Origin: a bacterium
GTDB taxonomy: Bacteria > Auribacterota > JABMQX01
NCBI GenBank assembly: GCA_030691545.1
Contig: JAUYEE010000152.1
Location: forward strand, 1-41,649
Reading direction: 5' to 3'
DNA: 41,649 nucleotides
The position numbers and the translations under genes are program-made. The notes beneath the pieces were generated by a model that was not told the DNA's origin, searched no databases, and saw nothing but the letters and a program-made list of their open reading frames with translations. Below, piece by piece: positions 17,160 through 25,501 of this stretch (its first letter is position 1; each line of letters starts with the position of its first letter).

Positions 17160-17188
17160 ATTATCTCACAATTTCGTCATCGCGGCAA
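17160..17188 (-). promoter_or_regulatory. Candidate promoter for prepilin gene
   Basis: Minus strand: TTGCCG (17188-17183), 17 bases, GATAAT (17165-17160). The spacing is ideal. Transcription would start near 17153, leaving a leader of about 138 bases before the ATG at 17015, long enough for 5' regulation. It faces away from the strong plus-strand promoter at 17231. Confidence 0.5.
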
Positions 17189-17230
17189 CCTGTTCGCGCG
17201 ATTTTTTCTCGCGGCTTGGGCGTTTGCCCG

Positions 17231-17259
17231 TTGACAGGTGCAGGCGACGCGCGCATAAT
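17231..17259 (+). promoter_or_regulatory. Strong sigma70-type promoter for microprotein gene
   Basis: A perfect -35 box TTGACA (17231-17236), 17 bases, and CATAAT (17254-17259), five of six matches to the -10 consensus. Transcription would start near 17266, about 52 bases before the GTG of the 44-residue protein. This is the closest match to consensus found in the window. Confidence 0.68.
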
Positions 17260-17317
17260 AAGCTTAAAAGCGCGCGATAGCACGTCGAATGCTCAAAAGC
17301 AGAAGGGGGTGATTTCC

Positions 17318-17452
17318 GTGGCGAAGCCCAAACCGAAAGCGGCTGTGAAAAAGCCAGCGAGATGCGCTGCCAAGACAAACTTGGGAAAGGCATGCGTGAA
17401 CTACGCTGTTGGCCGCTCGAAGTACTGCAAGATGCACCAGAAGAAAAAGTGA
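17318..17452 (+). CDS. 44-residue CCCH zinc-binding-type microprotein
   Basis: The GTG at 17318 is preceded by GGGGGTG at ribosome-binding distance and opens a 44-residue frame. A lysine- and alanine-rich basic arm (AKPKPKAAVKKPA) leads to RCAAKT-x3-GKACVNYA-x3-SKYCKMHQ, ending KKK. Three Cys and one His in this order (C-x9-C-x10-C-x2-H) match the short RC-x2-T-x3-G-x-C...C-x2-H zinc motif found in phage and bacterial small proteins (DUF5763-like). Nucleic-acid binding is likely from the charge. It has its own near-consensus promoter and a long hairpin after the stop, so it is an independent, probably well expressed gene. The frame can be extended upstream to 17027, but that part lies across the promoter. 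Confidence 0.75.
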   Translation: MAKPKPKAAVKKPARCAAKTNLGKACVNYAVGRSKYCKMHQKKK

Positions 17453-17470
17453 TCGTCGGGGTTTGCTGAA

Positions 17471-17508
17471 GGGATGCCCGTTGTCCAGGACTGGACGATG
17501 GGCATCCC
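17471..17508 (+). terminator. 17-bp hairpin, terminator between convergent genes
   Basis: GGGATGCCCGTTGTCCA and TGGACGATGGGCATCCC pair over 17 positions (15 Watson-Crick pairs, two G-U) around a GGAC loop, starting 18 bases after the microprotein stop. No T-run follows, so it may act as a bidirectional or factor-assisted terminator; the prenyl synthase gene ends on the other side. A structured small RNA 3' end is the alternative. Confidence 0.6.
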
Positions 17509-17628
17509 TCTCCGGACGGATGGACTTTCGTGGTCGCTACGGCAGAAGAACGCCTCGTTTCGGAAGCCGCGCAGCCTCACCACCCCTGACCCGCCGTTTC
17601 CCCTTACCCGCCAACCGAAAATGTCGCG

Positions 17629-18486
17629 TCATGGAACATCCACGTCAAAGAAATAGCCGTGACTTTTCAGATAGATGACGACCTGCCGAAGGCTACGCTC
17701 AACGCCGAGCTGGCGGCAGTCCTCCACAAGCTCCGCGTAAATCTCCCGGCATTTTTCCGAAATCGCCTCGGGGCTCATCGCGCGATAGATATTGTACTCG
17801 GCGTGGTCTTCCGACCTGTCGAGGAAGTCGTCGTAAATCTGAAACAGCAAACCGAATGTGGTTCCCGTCCGGAGGCCGAGTTCGCATCGCGGCGTTCCGA
17901 CAAAGGGCAGCCCAAACGACAGCGCGAAAAGACAGCCCGTTTTCATTTCCGCCATCTTTCGGTAGGAGCCGAAATCGAAGCCGCCCTCCGCCAGCATCTG
18001 CTCCATCATCACGCCGGTGATGAGTCTCTTGACGGCATCCACGCTGATTCCGATGACGGCGGTGTTATGCTTTGTTTGCAGAGCGTACTCGATGCTCTCG
18101 CAGATGAAGTGGTCGCCGATGAGAACGGCGTCCGAATTGGAGTACAGGGAGTTCAAGGAGGGCTCGCTTCTCCGCTCGCTTGCCTCGTCAATGACATCGT
18201 CGTGGACGAGGGACGAGAAGTGAAGCAACTCGATGAGCACTCCGTACCGCTTGACGTCCGCCAGCTCGCACAATCCTTCCTCGGCGATAAGCAGAGGAAT
18301 CACGGCGCGAATGCGCTTGGCTTTTTCGCTGAGGAAAATGCGGTTGGCGGCTTCAAGCATCTCGGCAACCTGGGAGTCAAACCTTCTTTCCGCAAGGAAG
18401 TCGAGGTGGCACTCATTGATGATGGTCTTGAGCTTCTCGATTTTCTCGAGGACCTCTTTTTCCGATACACTGGGGACGTTGCCCAC
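17629..18486 (-). CDS. Polyprenyl diphosphate synthase-like protein, short form
   Basis: 285 residues of the trans-isoprenyl diphosphate synthase fold. The first Asp motif DDVID (96-100) followed by EASERR, the helix with KRIRAVIPL (58-66) and the second motif YDDFLD (218-223) are intact. After the second motif, typical enzymes have a G-K-x5-D-x3-G-K-x-T-P segment and another helix; here the chain goes directly to the last helices, about 35 residues short. So it may be a divergent enzyme or a non-catalytic subunit. Normal products are C30-C50 prenyl chains for quinones or lipid carriers. It is the third gene after metK and ahcY (85-base gap). Confidence 0.85.
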   Translation of the reverse strand: MGNVPSVSEKEVLEKIEKLKTIINECHLDFLAERRFDSQVAEMLEAANRIFLSEKAKRIRAVIPLLIAEEGLCELADVKRYGVLIELLHFSSLVHDDVIDEASERRSEPSLNSLYSNSDAVLIGDHFICESIEYALQTKHNTAVIGISVDAVKRLITGVMMEQMLAEGGFDFGSYRKMAEMKTGCLFALSFGLPFVGTPRCELGLRTGTTFGLLFQIYDDFLDRSEDHAEYNIYRAMSPEAISEKCREIYAELVEDCRQLGVERSLRQVVIYLKSHGYFFDVDVP

Positions 18487-18571
18487 CGTTTTCTCCTGAG
18501 CGACGATTCCTGTTGGTCACGGCAGCCCCAACGAAGCCGTCGGCCCGTTCTCGCGGCCGCCGCCGGTTTCT

Positions 18572-19846
18572 CTATGTTCCCAGCTCCGACGAACCCATGT
18601 ACGCCACCTGCTCCGCCGTGAGCTTTTCGAGGGCGATGTTCATGGACTTCAGTTTCAGGGTGGCGACGGTCTGCTCGATTGTTTCGGGAACCGAGTGAAC
18701 CTTCGCAACAAGTTTGTGTCCGTTCTTGGCCACGTGTTCGACACACAGCGCTTGCGTCGCGAAGCTCATGTCCATGACCGAAGCCGGATGTCCCTCCGCA
18801 GCAGCGAGGTTCACCAGCCTCCCCTCGGCGAGGAGGTAGATTTTTTTCCGCGTGCCCTTTAAGGTGTACTCGTCAACCGAGGGCCGCACGCTTTTGCGGA
18901 CGCCGGACGAGAGACTCCTGAGCGCGGGAATGTCTAACTCCACATTGAAATGTCCGGAATTGCAGACAATGGCTCCCTCTTTCATCAGGCGGAAGTGTTC
19001 TTTTCGGATGACCTTCGTGTTCCCGGTGACCGTGCAGAAAACCTCGCCAACAGCCGCGGCCTTGTTCATCGGCATCACCCGAAAGCCATCCATCGTCGCC
19101 TCCAGCGCACGAATGGGATCTATCTCAACGACGATGACATTGGATCCCATTCCTCTGGCACGAAACGCCAGGCCTCGGCCGCACCAACCGTACCCCGCGA
19201 CCACAAAGTTTTTTCCCGCCAGCAGAAGGTTGGTCGCCCGAAGGATGCCGTCAATCGTGGACTGCCCTGTTCCGTACCGATTGTCGAAGAGAAACTTGGT
19301 CTTCGCATCGTTGACGGCAATGACCGGGAATTTCAGTTTGCCCTGCCGGTCCATGGCGCGCAGGCGATTGACGCCGGTGGTAGTCTCCTCCATGCTCGCC
19401 AGAATCTGCGAGGCGACCTTCGGATAGTCCGAGTTGATAGAGTGAACGAGGTCGGCTCCGTCGTCCAGTGTGATCTGCGGGAAATGCTCGATAGCCGCGC
19501 GAATGTGCTTGTAGTACGTGGCGCTCCCTTCACCCTTGATGGCGAAAGTGGAGATGCCGTAATCCTTCACCAGCGACGCTGCGACGTCGTCCTGTGTCGA
19601 GAGGGGGTTCGAGGCGCAGAGGACGACATCGGCCCCGCCCGCTTTCAGGGTCCGGGCGAGGTTGGCGGTCTCGGACGTGATGTGCAAACAGGCCGAAACC
19701 TTCAGCCCCCGTAGCGGTTTTCTCTTCGCGAATCTCTCCCGGATGGTTTGCAGGACCGGCATGTCGTGGTCGGCCCACTCGATTCGTTTCTTCCCTTCTC
19801 CTGGGGAAGCGCCGTCCTTGACGTCGCAAGGGATAGCTTTTCTCAT
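18572..19846 (-). CDS. ahcY: Adenosylhomocysteinase, short archaeal/Thermotoga-like type
   Basis: 424 residues; cleaves S-adenosylhomocysteine reversibly to homocysteine and adenosine, closing the methyl cycle. Visible are the substrate-side [44 protein letters not shown], and the NAD-binding [20 protein letters not shown] with [12 protein letters not shown]. The C-terminus ([13 protein letters not shown]) lacks the KPDHYRY ending of long bacterial and eukaryotic enzymes, as in archaeal and Thermotoga forms, some of which prefer S-inosylhomocysteine. The ATG overlaps the metK stop (ATGA), so synthesis of SAM synthetase and this enzyme is translationally coupled. Confidence 0.95.
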   Translation of the reverse strand: MRKAIPCDVKDGASPGEGKKRIEWADHDMPVLQTIRERFAKRKPLRGLKVSACLHITSETANLARTLKAGGADVVLCASNPLSTQDDVAASLVKDYGISTFAIKGEGSATYYKHIRAAIEHFPQITLDDGADLVHSINSDYPKVASQILASMEETTTGVNRLRAMDRQGKLKFPVIAVNDAKTKFLFDNRYGTGQSTIDGILRATNLLLAGKNFVVAGYGWCGRGLAFRARGMGSNVIVVEIDPIRALEATMDGFRVMPMNKAAAVGEVFCTVTGNTKVIRKEHFRLMKEGAIVCNSGHFNVELDIPALRSLSSGVRKSVRPSVDEYTLKGTRKKIYLLAEGRLVNLAAAEGHPASVMDMSFATQALCVEHVAKNGHKLVAKVHSVPETIEQTVATLKLKSMNIALEKLTAEQVAYMGSSELGT

Positions 19847-21075
19847 GACTTGTTTCCTCTGGGGTTTTTCGGTCGCACTTCGCCGTTACGCTTTCTGCCA
19901 CGCCCCGGCGTGGCGATGCCGGCCTCGCGCCTCAGGACCTCCGCCTTGTCAACCGCCTCCCAGGTGAACGCCTTGCCATTTCTGCCAAAATGCCCGTAAC
20001 AGGCCGTTTTCTTGTAGATGGGTCTGCGGAGGTGAAGGTGATGGATGATTCCCTGTGGCGTCAAGTCGAAGTGCTTCCGGATGAGCTCCTCGATCTGGCA
20101 GTCGGGGATTCGCCCTGTTCCGAAGGTCTTGGCGGATATGGCGAGGGGTTGCGCGACGCCTATCGCGTAACACACCTGAACCTCGCATTCATCGGCAAGC
20201 CCGGAGGCGACGACGTTCTTGGCGACGTACCGGGCGGCGTACGATGCGCTTCGGTCAACTTTTGTGGGGTCCTTTCCCGAAAAACATCCGCCGCCGTGAG
20301 GGCATCTCCCCCCGTAGGTGTCCACGATGATTTTTCGACCGGTGACGCCGGTGTCGCCGCGAGGCCCCCCAATCACAAAGCGGCCCGTCGGGTTGATGTG
20401 GAACACAGTGTCTGAGTCAAGCATCTTCTCGGGGATCACCACTCGAACCACTTTCTCGATGAGGTCCTTCTCGATGTGAGCGTGCGAGACTTCAGGAGTA
20501 TGCTGGGCGGACACGACAACCGCTTCCACGCGAGCGGGTTCCTTTCCGTTGTATTCTACCGTGACCTGGCATTTCCCGTCGGGACGCAGGTAAGGGAGGG
20601 TCTTCTTGTGTCTCAACTCAGCTAACCCGTGCATCATTTTGTGAGCGAGCATAATGGGCAGAGGCATAAGCTCCGGCGTCTCCCGGCAGGCGTACCCGAA
20701 CATAATTCCCTGGTCTCCTGCTCCCATCTCCTTGTGAAGCCCTTTTCCCAGTACGCCCTGGGCGATGTCCGGCGACTGCTGCCCGATGCAATTTATGACT
20801 GCAACCGTCTCATAATCGAACCCGAGGTGAGGATCGTCGTAACCGATCTCCTTGACCGTCTTTCGGACGACCTCTTCCAGGTCCACGTACGTCTTTGTGG
20901 TAACCTCTCCGGCGATCATCACCAAACCGGTGGTCACCAGCGTTTCGCAGGCCACCCTTCCGGTGGGGTCCTTGGTCAGAATCGCATCGAGAACGGCGTC
21001 CGAAATCTGATCCGCTACCTTGTCGGGATGCCCGGGCGCCACCGACTCGGAAGTGAGTAACATCCTTTCGCGCAT
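19843..21075 (-). CDS. metK: S-adenosylmethionine synthetase
   Basis: 410 residues; makes SAM from methionine and ATP in the cytoplasm. The family signatures are all present: [20 protein letters not shown] with the catalytic His, [12 protein letters not shown], and the phosphate loop [16 protein letters not shown]. The frame stays open to 21333, but that upstream part crosses a dispersed repeat. The ATG at 21075 ([12 protein letters not shown]) has AGGAG ten bases before it and is preferred to the ATG at 21063. It is the first gene of a metK-ahcY-prenyl synthase operon with a 4-base overlap to ahcY. I see no SAM-type riboswitch in the 106-base leader. Confidence 0.96.
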   Translation of the reverse strand: MRERMLLTSESVAPGHPDKVADQISDAVLDAILTKDPTGRVACETLVTTGLVMIAGEVTTKTYVDLEEVVRKTVKEIGYDDPHLGFDYETVAVINCIGQQSPDIAQGVLGKGLHKEMGAGDQGIMFGYACRETPELMPLPIMLAHKMMHGLAELRHKKTLPYLRPDGKCQVTVEYNGKEPARVEAVVVSAQHTPEVSHAHIEKDLIEKVVRVVIPEKMLDSDTVFHINPTGRFVIGGPRGDTGVTGRKIIVDTYGGRCPHGGGCFSGKDPTKVDRSASYAARYVAKNVVASGLADECEVQVCYAIGVAQPLAISAKTFGTGRIPDCQIEELIRKHFDLTPQGIIHHLHLRRPIYKKTACYGHFGRNGKAFTWEAVDKAEVLRREAGIATPGRGRKRNGEVRPKNPRGNKS

Positions 21076-21117
21076 ACTGTTGCTTCTCCTGTCACAAGCT
21101 GTTACGAAAACTGACGT

Positions 21118-21174
21118 TTTCTGCCTTTGCCTCTTGGTGTCTTTGTGGTTGATTCCACACCACAAAGGCACCAA
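21118..21174. repeat. Dispersed repeat with 16-bp inverted arms
   Basis: TTGGTGTCTTTGTGGT (21134-21149) and ACCACAAAGGCACCAA (21159-21174) form a stem of 16 positions with one non-canonical pair and a 9-base loop; the left arm continues into CTGCCTTTGCCTC. This is the CACAAAGACACCAAGAGGCA-type intergenic repeat. It lies between the stop of the nucleotidyltransferase gene and the start of metK, both on the minus strand, and could end the upstream transcript. Confidence 0.65.
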
Positions 21175-21181
21175 CAACCCC

Positions 21182-21919
21182 TTACGGGGCCCCGCCGAAA
21201 AAGCGATTCGCCTTATGATACGCCTCTGCGTTCCCGATGTCGAACCACTCCCCTCCCATCGGTTTCCCGTACACGGCAATCCGCTTGTACAACCACTCGA
21301 TGAAATGCCCGGGGGCGTCGGGATTCTCTCCATCGTCGAGGTACGTCCTCAGGAGGCGAAGCGCAGAAGGCTCGAAGAGATATACGCAGATCGCAACAAG
21401 GTCCGACTTGGGATTCTCTGGCTTCTCCTGAAAGTGGATGATCCGGCCGCTGGAATCCATTTCCACGTTGCTAAAGCGACTCGCCAAAGCCACGTCGCCG
21501 CACGAGTGCAGCACGACCGAAGTCCCTTTCTCCCTGTAAGACGAAACGAAGTCCCGAAGGCTGAAGGTGAAGAGATTGTCCCCCCCAACCACCAACAGGT
21601 CTTCTGCAATGTTCTCTCGTTCGACGACCAGGCTCATGTCGCCGATGGCGCCCAACCGGTTTTCGTCGGACGTGCTCCCATCGTCTATCAGCCGGACGTG
21701 CTTCGAAGTGGGCGCCTTCCCCAGCCACGCCCGGAATTGATCGAGGAATCGGTGATTGATGACAACATAAATGCTGTCCACCTCGTCCAATTCATCGATT
21801 TTCTCAACGACGTAATCTATCATCGGCCGCCCGCCGACAGGGAGAAGAGGTTTGGGGGTGTTCAGGGTGAGGGGTCGCAGGCGTACGGCATATCCAGCAG
21901 CAAGAACGAGAGCCTTCAT
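21182..21919 (-). CDS. Sugar-phosphate nucleotidyltransferase
   Basis: 245 residues of the NTP-transferase family (RmlA/GlmU-like core without the beta-helix domain). It probably forms an NDP-sugar from NTP and sugar-1-phosphate. Motifs: [20 protein letters not shown] (residues 3-22) with [15 protein letters not shown] for nucleotide binding, VVGGDNLF for the metal Asp, FQEKPENP and the C-terminal [17 protein letters not shown]. The first motif has YAVR where many have YGTR or YATR. It follows ptsI by 42 bases, last gene of the hprK-ptsH-ptsI run, which links phosphotransfer regulation to activated-sugar supply. Confidence 0.92.
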   Translation of the reverse strand: MKALVLAAGYAVRLRPLTLNTPKPLLPVGGRPMIDYVVEKIDELDEVDSIYVVINHRFLDQFRAWLGKAPTSKHVRLIDDGSTSDENRLGAIGDMSLVVERENIAEDLLVVGGDNLFTFSLRDFVSSYREKGTSVVLHSCGDVALASRFSNVEMDSSGRIIHFQEKPENPKSDLVAICVYLFEPSALRLLRTYLDDGENPDAPGHFIEWLYKRIAVYGKPMGGEWFDIGNAEAYHKANRFFGGAP

Positions 21920-21961
21920 GGTTTCTCTGCAAACAGGGTTTCCCGGAGAGCCGTCATTGGG

Positions 21962-23716
21962 TCAGACGACTTCCGGCTCGGCAATAACGTTCTTCACGAC
22001 TTCTCGGGCTCGCGCCTCGATTGTCTGGGCCGAGGTGTGCTCCATGACCTCTTCAACGATTTTCGCAGCGTCCTCGTACGACACATTCCGGATGAGGTTC
22101 TTAATCCGGGGGACGGTAGCAGGGTTCACGCTGATTTCGTCAATGCCCATCCCCAGAAGGAGGAGAACCATCGCCGGGTCGGCTGCCATCTCGCCACAGA
22201 TTCCCACCCAGATGTTGTTGCGGTGACCTTCGTCCACAATCCGCTTGACGAATCGCAGAACCGCGGGATGAGAGGGCTGGTAGAGGTGGGCGATCTTATC
22301 GTTGACTCTCTCCACGGCCATGGTGTACTGGATCAGGTCGTTTGTGCCGATGCTGAAGAAGTCCACCTCCTTAGCGATGATGTCCGCAGTCATTGCGGCG
22401 GAAGGGACCTCGATCATGGCGCCGATCTCAAAGTCTTCGGCGTGGGGAAGCCCTTCCTTGCGGAGTTGCTGCTTAACCTCCTCCACAATGGCATTGGCCT
22501 GGATCACTTCGCTGACGCAGGAGATGAGCGGATACATCAACTTGAGGGGGCCGTGGGCGCCCGCCCGGAGGATCGCTCGGAGCTGAACCTCAAAAATGTC
22601 CCTTCGCTCGAGGCAAAAGCGAATCGCCCGCCAGCCGAGAAAGGGATTGAACTCGAAGGGGATGTCCAGGTGACTGATAAACTTGTCCCCGCCGAGGTCC
22701 ATTGTCCGGATGATAGTCGGATGCGGGCTGAGGCCCTCCACGACTGCCTTGTACGCCTCGAATTGCTCTTCTTCGGAAGGAAGGTCGGAACGGTTCATGT
22801 AGATGAACTCCGTTCGGTACAGACCCACTCCCTCGGCGCCGCTCTCGACGACCATCTGGACCTCTGCAGGAAATTCGATGTTCGCAGAGAGGGTGATGCG
22901 CCGCCCGTCCCTTGTTGTGGCGGGGAGGCTTCGGAGTCCGGCGAGCCCATCGGCGTAAGCCTTCCTGCGGCGCAGTTCCGTTCGGCTGCGTTCGAGTGTC
23001 TCGACAGCGGGGTGGACGGTCACTGTCCCCTGTTGCCCGTCCACCAGCACAAGGTCTCCTTCCCTCACCGCAGCCGTGACCTGATGAAGCCCCACAACCG
23101 CCGGAATTCCCAGCGCCTTAGCTATAATGGCGGTGTGAGAACTCTGTCCGCCGGCGTCAATCGCAAAGCCTAAGACCTTCTCCCTTTCCATCCGGGCGGT
23201 CTCCGAAGGAGGGATGTCACGAGCGATCACCACCGACGGCGTGGAAATCTCACAAACGTCCGCGGGCTTTTTCCCCCGGAGATTGTTGAGGACGCGGGTC
23301 ATCACATCCTTGATGTCGGCGTGCCTCTCCGCCAGGTACTGGTTGCCGGAACCGTAGAGGATGTGCAGATAGTGACTGAGGGTCTGATGGAAAATGGCTT
23401 CGACGTTGTTCTTCTTTGCGAAGAGAGCATTGCGGATGTCCTCGATAATCTGCTCATCGCTCACAATCATGAGCTGCACGTCGAGGATTGCCGCGTGGTC
23501 TCCCCCCACCTGTCGAGAAACCCTGTCGTGAAGATCCTGGATCTGCTGCTTGGCCTCAGAAAGGGCCCTCAGGAAGCGGGAGAATTCCTCTTCCAGTTCC
23601 TCATCCCGAACCGGCCACTCCGGCGGGTGATATTCCTCCGGTTCGGGCAACAGAAAAACGGGGCCCATGGCAATCCCCGGGGAAACGCCGATACCTTTGA
23701 AAACGATTTCCTGCAA
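21962..23716 (-). CDS. ptsI: Phosphoenolpyruvate-protein phosphotransferase (EI)
   Basis: 584 residues; takes phosphate from phosphoenolpyruvate onto its own His and passes it to HPr. The phospho-His is H194 in GGQSSHTAIIAKALGIPAVV, and the PEP-binding barrel carries GVGLYRTEFIYM, ADIIAKEVDFFSIGTNDL and the catalytic Cys in GICGEMA. The N-terminal helical HPr-binding domain is present, and there is no GAF domain, so it is the carbohydrate type rather than EI-Ntr. The gene begins 4 bases after the HPr stop. No EIIA, EIIB or EIIC gene is seen in the window. Confidence 0.96.
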   Translation of the reverse strand: MQEIVFKGIGVSPGIAMGPVFLLPEPEEYHPPEWPVRDEELEEEFSRFLRALSEAKQQIQDLHDRVSRQVGGDHAAILDVQLMIVSDEQIIEDIRNALFAKKNNVEAIFHQTLSHYLHILYGSGNQYLAERHADIKDVMTRVLNNLRGKKPADVCEISTPSVVIARDIPPSETARMEREKVLGFAIDAGGQSSHTAIIAKALGIPAVVGLHQVTAAVREGDLVLVDGQQGTVTVHPAVETLERSRTELRRRKAYADGLAGLRSLPATTRDGRRITLSANIEFPAEVQMVVESGAEGVGLYRTEFIYMNRSDLPSEEEQFEAYKAVVEGLSPHPTIIRTMDLGGDKFISHLDIPFEFNPFLGWRAIRFCLERRDIFEVQLRAILRAGAHGPLKLMYPLISCVSEVIQANAIVEEVKQQLRKEGLPHAEDFEIGAMIEVPSAAMTADIIAKEVDFFSIGTNDLIQYTMAVERVNDKIAHLYQPSHPAVLRFVKRIVDEGHRNNIWVGICGEMAADPAMVLLLLGMGIDEISVNPATVPRIKNLIRNVSYEDAAKIVEEVMEHTSAQTIEARAREVVKNVIAEPEVV

Positions 23717-23720
23717 TTCG

Positions 23721-24017
23721 CTAATCTTCCTCGCCGAACTTGTTCTCGATGAGCTTGCCTACAGCGTTCACCGCCTCCGGAGCATCCGGACCGACGGCGG
23801 TGACCTTTAGAATGGCTCCTTTTGCTGCGGCCAGCGTGATGATTCCCATGATACTCTTTCCGTTGACTTCCTCCGAATCCTTTGTGATGAAAACGTCCGA
23901 GTCGAATTTGTTTGTGAGATTCGCCAGCATCCGTGCGGGCCGGAGATGCAGCCCCAATGAATTCCGAATCTCAAACCTTGCCTCAGCTCTATTCGTGCTC
24001 CTGGTTTTCCCGCTCAT
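23721..24017 (-). CDS. ptsH: Phosphocarrier protein HPr
   Basis: 98 residues. The phospho-accepting His is H24 in LGLHLRPARML (His15 in classical numbering), and S55 in VNGKSIMGIITLAA corresponds to the regulatory Ser46 target of HPr kinase, with the hydrophobic contact residues that follow. About nine extra residues precede the usual first strand. Its placement between hprK and ptsI, with gaps of 72 and 4 bases, fits a coordinated unit in which phosphorylation state reports on energy supply. Confidence 0.95.
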   Translation of the reverse strand: MSGKTRSTNRAEARFEIRNSLGLHLRPARMLANLTNKFDSDVFITKDSEEVNGKSIMGIITLAAAKGAILKVTAVGPDAPEAVNAVGKLIENKFGEED

Positions 24018-24089
24018 ATTGAAACAAACCGGGGTTTCGTCCGCTGACGTATCCGCACCTCGCCTCGCCCAAACCGTCCTGGCGTCCGC

Positions 24090-25031
24090 TTACTTGCGCC
24101 TCATCGAGTTGATCAACTCCTCATCCAGGGCCTGGGCCGGGTTGAATCCGCTGGCCTTGAGCCGGTGGTTCAGGGCGGCGGTCTCCAGCATCAGCACCAT
24201 GTCCCTTCCCCAACGCACCGGGATAATCAGATGGGGCACGGGTTGTCCGAGGATGCGTATGGTGTCCTCCTCTATTCCCAGGCGGTCGTAATCTTTGTTC
24301 GGGTCCCAAATCTCTAAGGTGATGGCAAGGTCTATCTGGCTTTCTTCCCGGAAGCTGACCGCGCCGAAGAGCTTCTGGATGTTAATGATCCCAAGGCCCC
24401 GAATCTCCAGATGGTGACGCGTCAACTCGCTGCCGCTGCCGATGAGGTATTTGCCTTCTCGAAGCTTGATGCGCACCACGTCGTCGGTGATCAATCGGTG
24501 ACCCCTCGCCAGCAGCCCGAGGGCTGTCTCGCTCTTGCCGACGCCACTCTTTCCCTCCATGAACACCCCCACCCCGAACACCTCCACGAGGTTGCCCTTC
24601 AACGAGATCGTCGGGGCGAAGATGTCGTCAAGAAAGACCGTGGTCCGGTCAATCAGGTCAACCGTGACCAGGGGCGAACGGAATACGGGGACATCCAGGC
24701 CGTCCGCTTCCTCGATGAGTTCCTGCGGGACGCGGTACCTTCGGGTGATCATGATGCAGGGCACCCCCTTCTTGCTGAGCATCTCCCGAATCCGCGCACG
24801 GAGCACCCCCGACGACAGGCTTCTCAGATAGGTGACCTCCACCTTCCCGAGAATCTGCACCCGCCGCCAGGGGAAATAGTCGAAGTACCCCGCCAGCGCC
24901 AGTCCCGGGCGATTGATCTCCGGCCACTTGATCATCCGGCCGAGACCGTTCTTCCCAGCAACCAGCGTTAACTGGAGCTGGGTCTTCATTTTTTCATAGA
25001 ACTCAGCAATGGATATGCCGTTCATCGTCAC
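24090..25031 (-). CDS. hprK: HPr kinase/phosphorylase
   Basis: 313 residues; phosphorylates HPr on the regulatory Ser and reverses it by phosphorolysis. The N-terminal domain (about 1-130) is followed by the kinase core with the phosphate loop GKSGVGKSE (160-168), RGHRLITDD (176-184), the signature EIRGLGIINI (209-218) and the conserved C-terminal basic segment VRWGRDM. Upstream of the loop, the usual HGVLV-type sequence reads KGNLV, so a conserved His is replaced by Lys. The start is GTG at 25031 with GGAGGG six bases before; ATG 25025 is the alternative. It is first in the hprK-ptsH-ptsI-nucleotidyltransferase run. Confidence 0.95.
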   Translation of the reverse strand: MTMNGISIAEFYEKMKTQLQLTLVAGKNGLGRMIKWPEINRPGLALAGYFDYFPWRRVQILGKVEVTYLRSLSSGVLRARIREMLSKKGVPCIMITRRYRVPQELIEEADGLDVPVFRSPLVTVDLIDRTTVFLDDIFAPTISLKGNLVEVFGVGVFMEGKSGVGKSETALGLLARGHRLITDDVVRIKLREGKYLIGSGSELTRHHLEIRGLGIINIQKLFGAVSFREESQIDLAITLEIWDPNKDYDRLGIEEDTIRILGQPVPHLIIPVRWGRDMVLMLETAALNHRLKASGFNPAQALDEELINSMRRK

Positions 25032-25501
25032 GTTTCACCCTCCGGGGGCGGCCTTCTGTGGGGGGGACAGGACACGCTGCCCGACGCCCCATCTCCCGTT
25101 GACTGTTGGCTGCCGCTGGCGACGCACGCGAGGCCAGCGGCCGAGGATTACTCAAAGCAAAACGGGGAAAACGGCAGCGCCTCCGCCCGCGCGGCTCCCG
25201 CGAACCGGATGCTCTGAACGCTTCGGGCACATGAGGCTTCTGAAAATGTGGCTGCCGCAGGCCACTCGCAGCCGGCCGCCACAGATAGGAGTCTTACCCT
25301 ATCCGCGCCACCAGAACATCTTCTAACAAAAGCAGCCCCCTGGAGTCAATCTTTTTCGGAAACGCACATCGGCCCTTGCCGGGAAAGGTCTTCTCCTGAA
25401 ACTGAAGAAATCACGCGCGACAGATGGGCAGTACCTTTCTCTTCATGGCCCGCCACGGGATACGCCTGGAGGACACGTCTTCCACTCGGACTCCGCGGCC
25501 G
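25032..25501. other. 470-base gap, no gene recognised
   Basis: Between hprK and the 173-residue gene on the same strand. Short open frames occur on both strands but none has a plausible composition or ribosome-binding site. I found no tRNA, riboswitch or tandem repeat. A promoter for hprK is expected here, but no good match stands out. CCAGCGG-like words near 25130 may be part of a degenerate repeat. Confidence 0.5.

Noticed and set aside
21076..21181. SAM riboswitch in the metK leader
   Set aside because: The leader contains a dispersed repeat hairpin and lacks the conserved SAM-I, II or IV core elements.
21020..23173. 717-codon open frame on the plus strand
   Set aside because: Antisense to ptsI and the nucleotidyltransferase, with no family signature; it is a codon-bias shadow of strongly supported genes.
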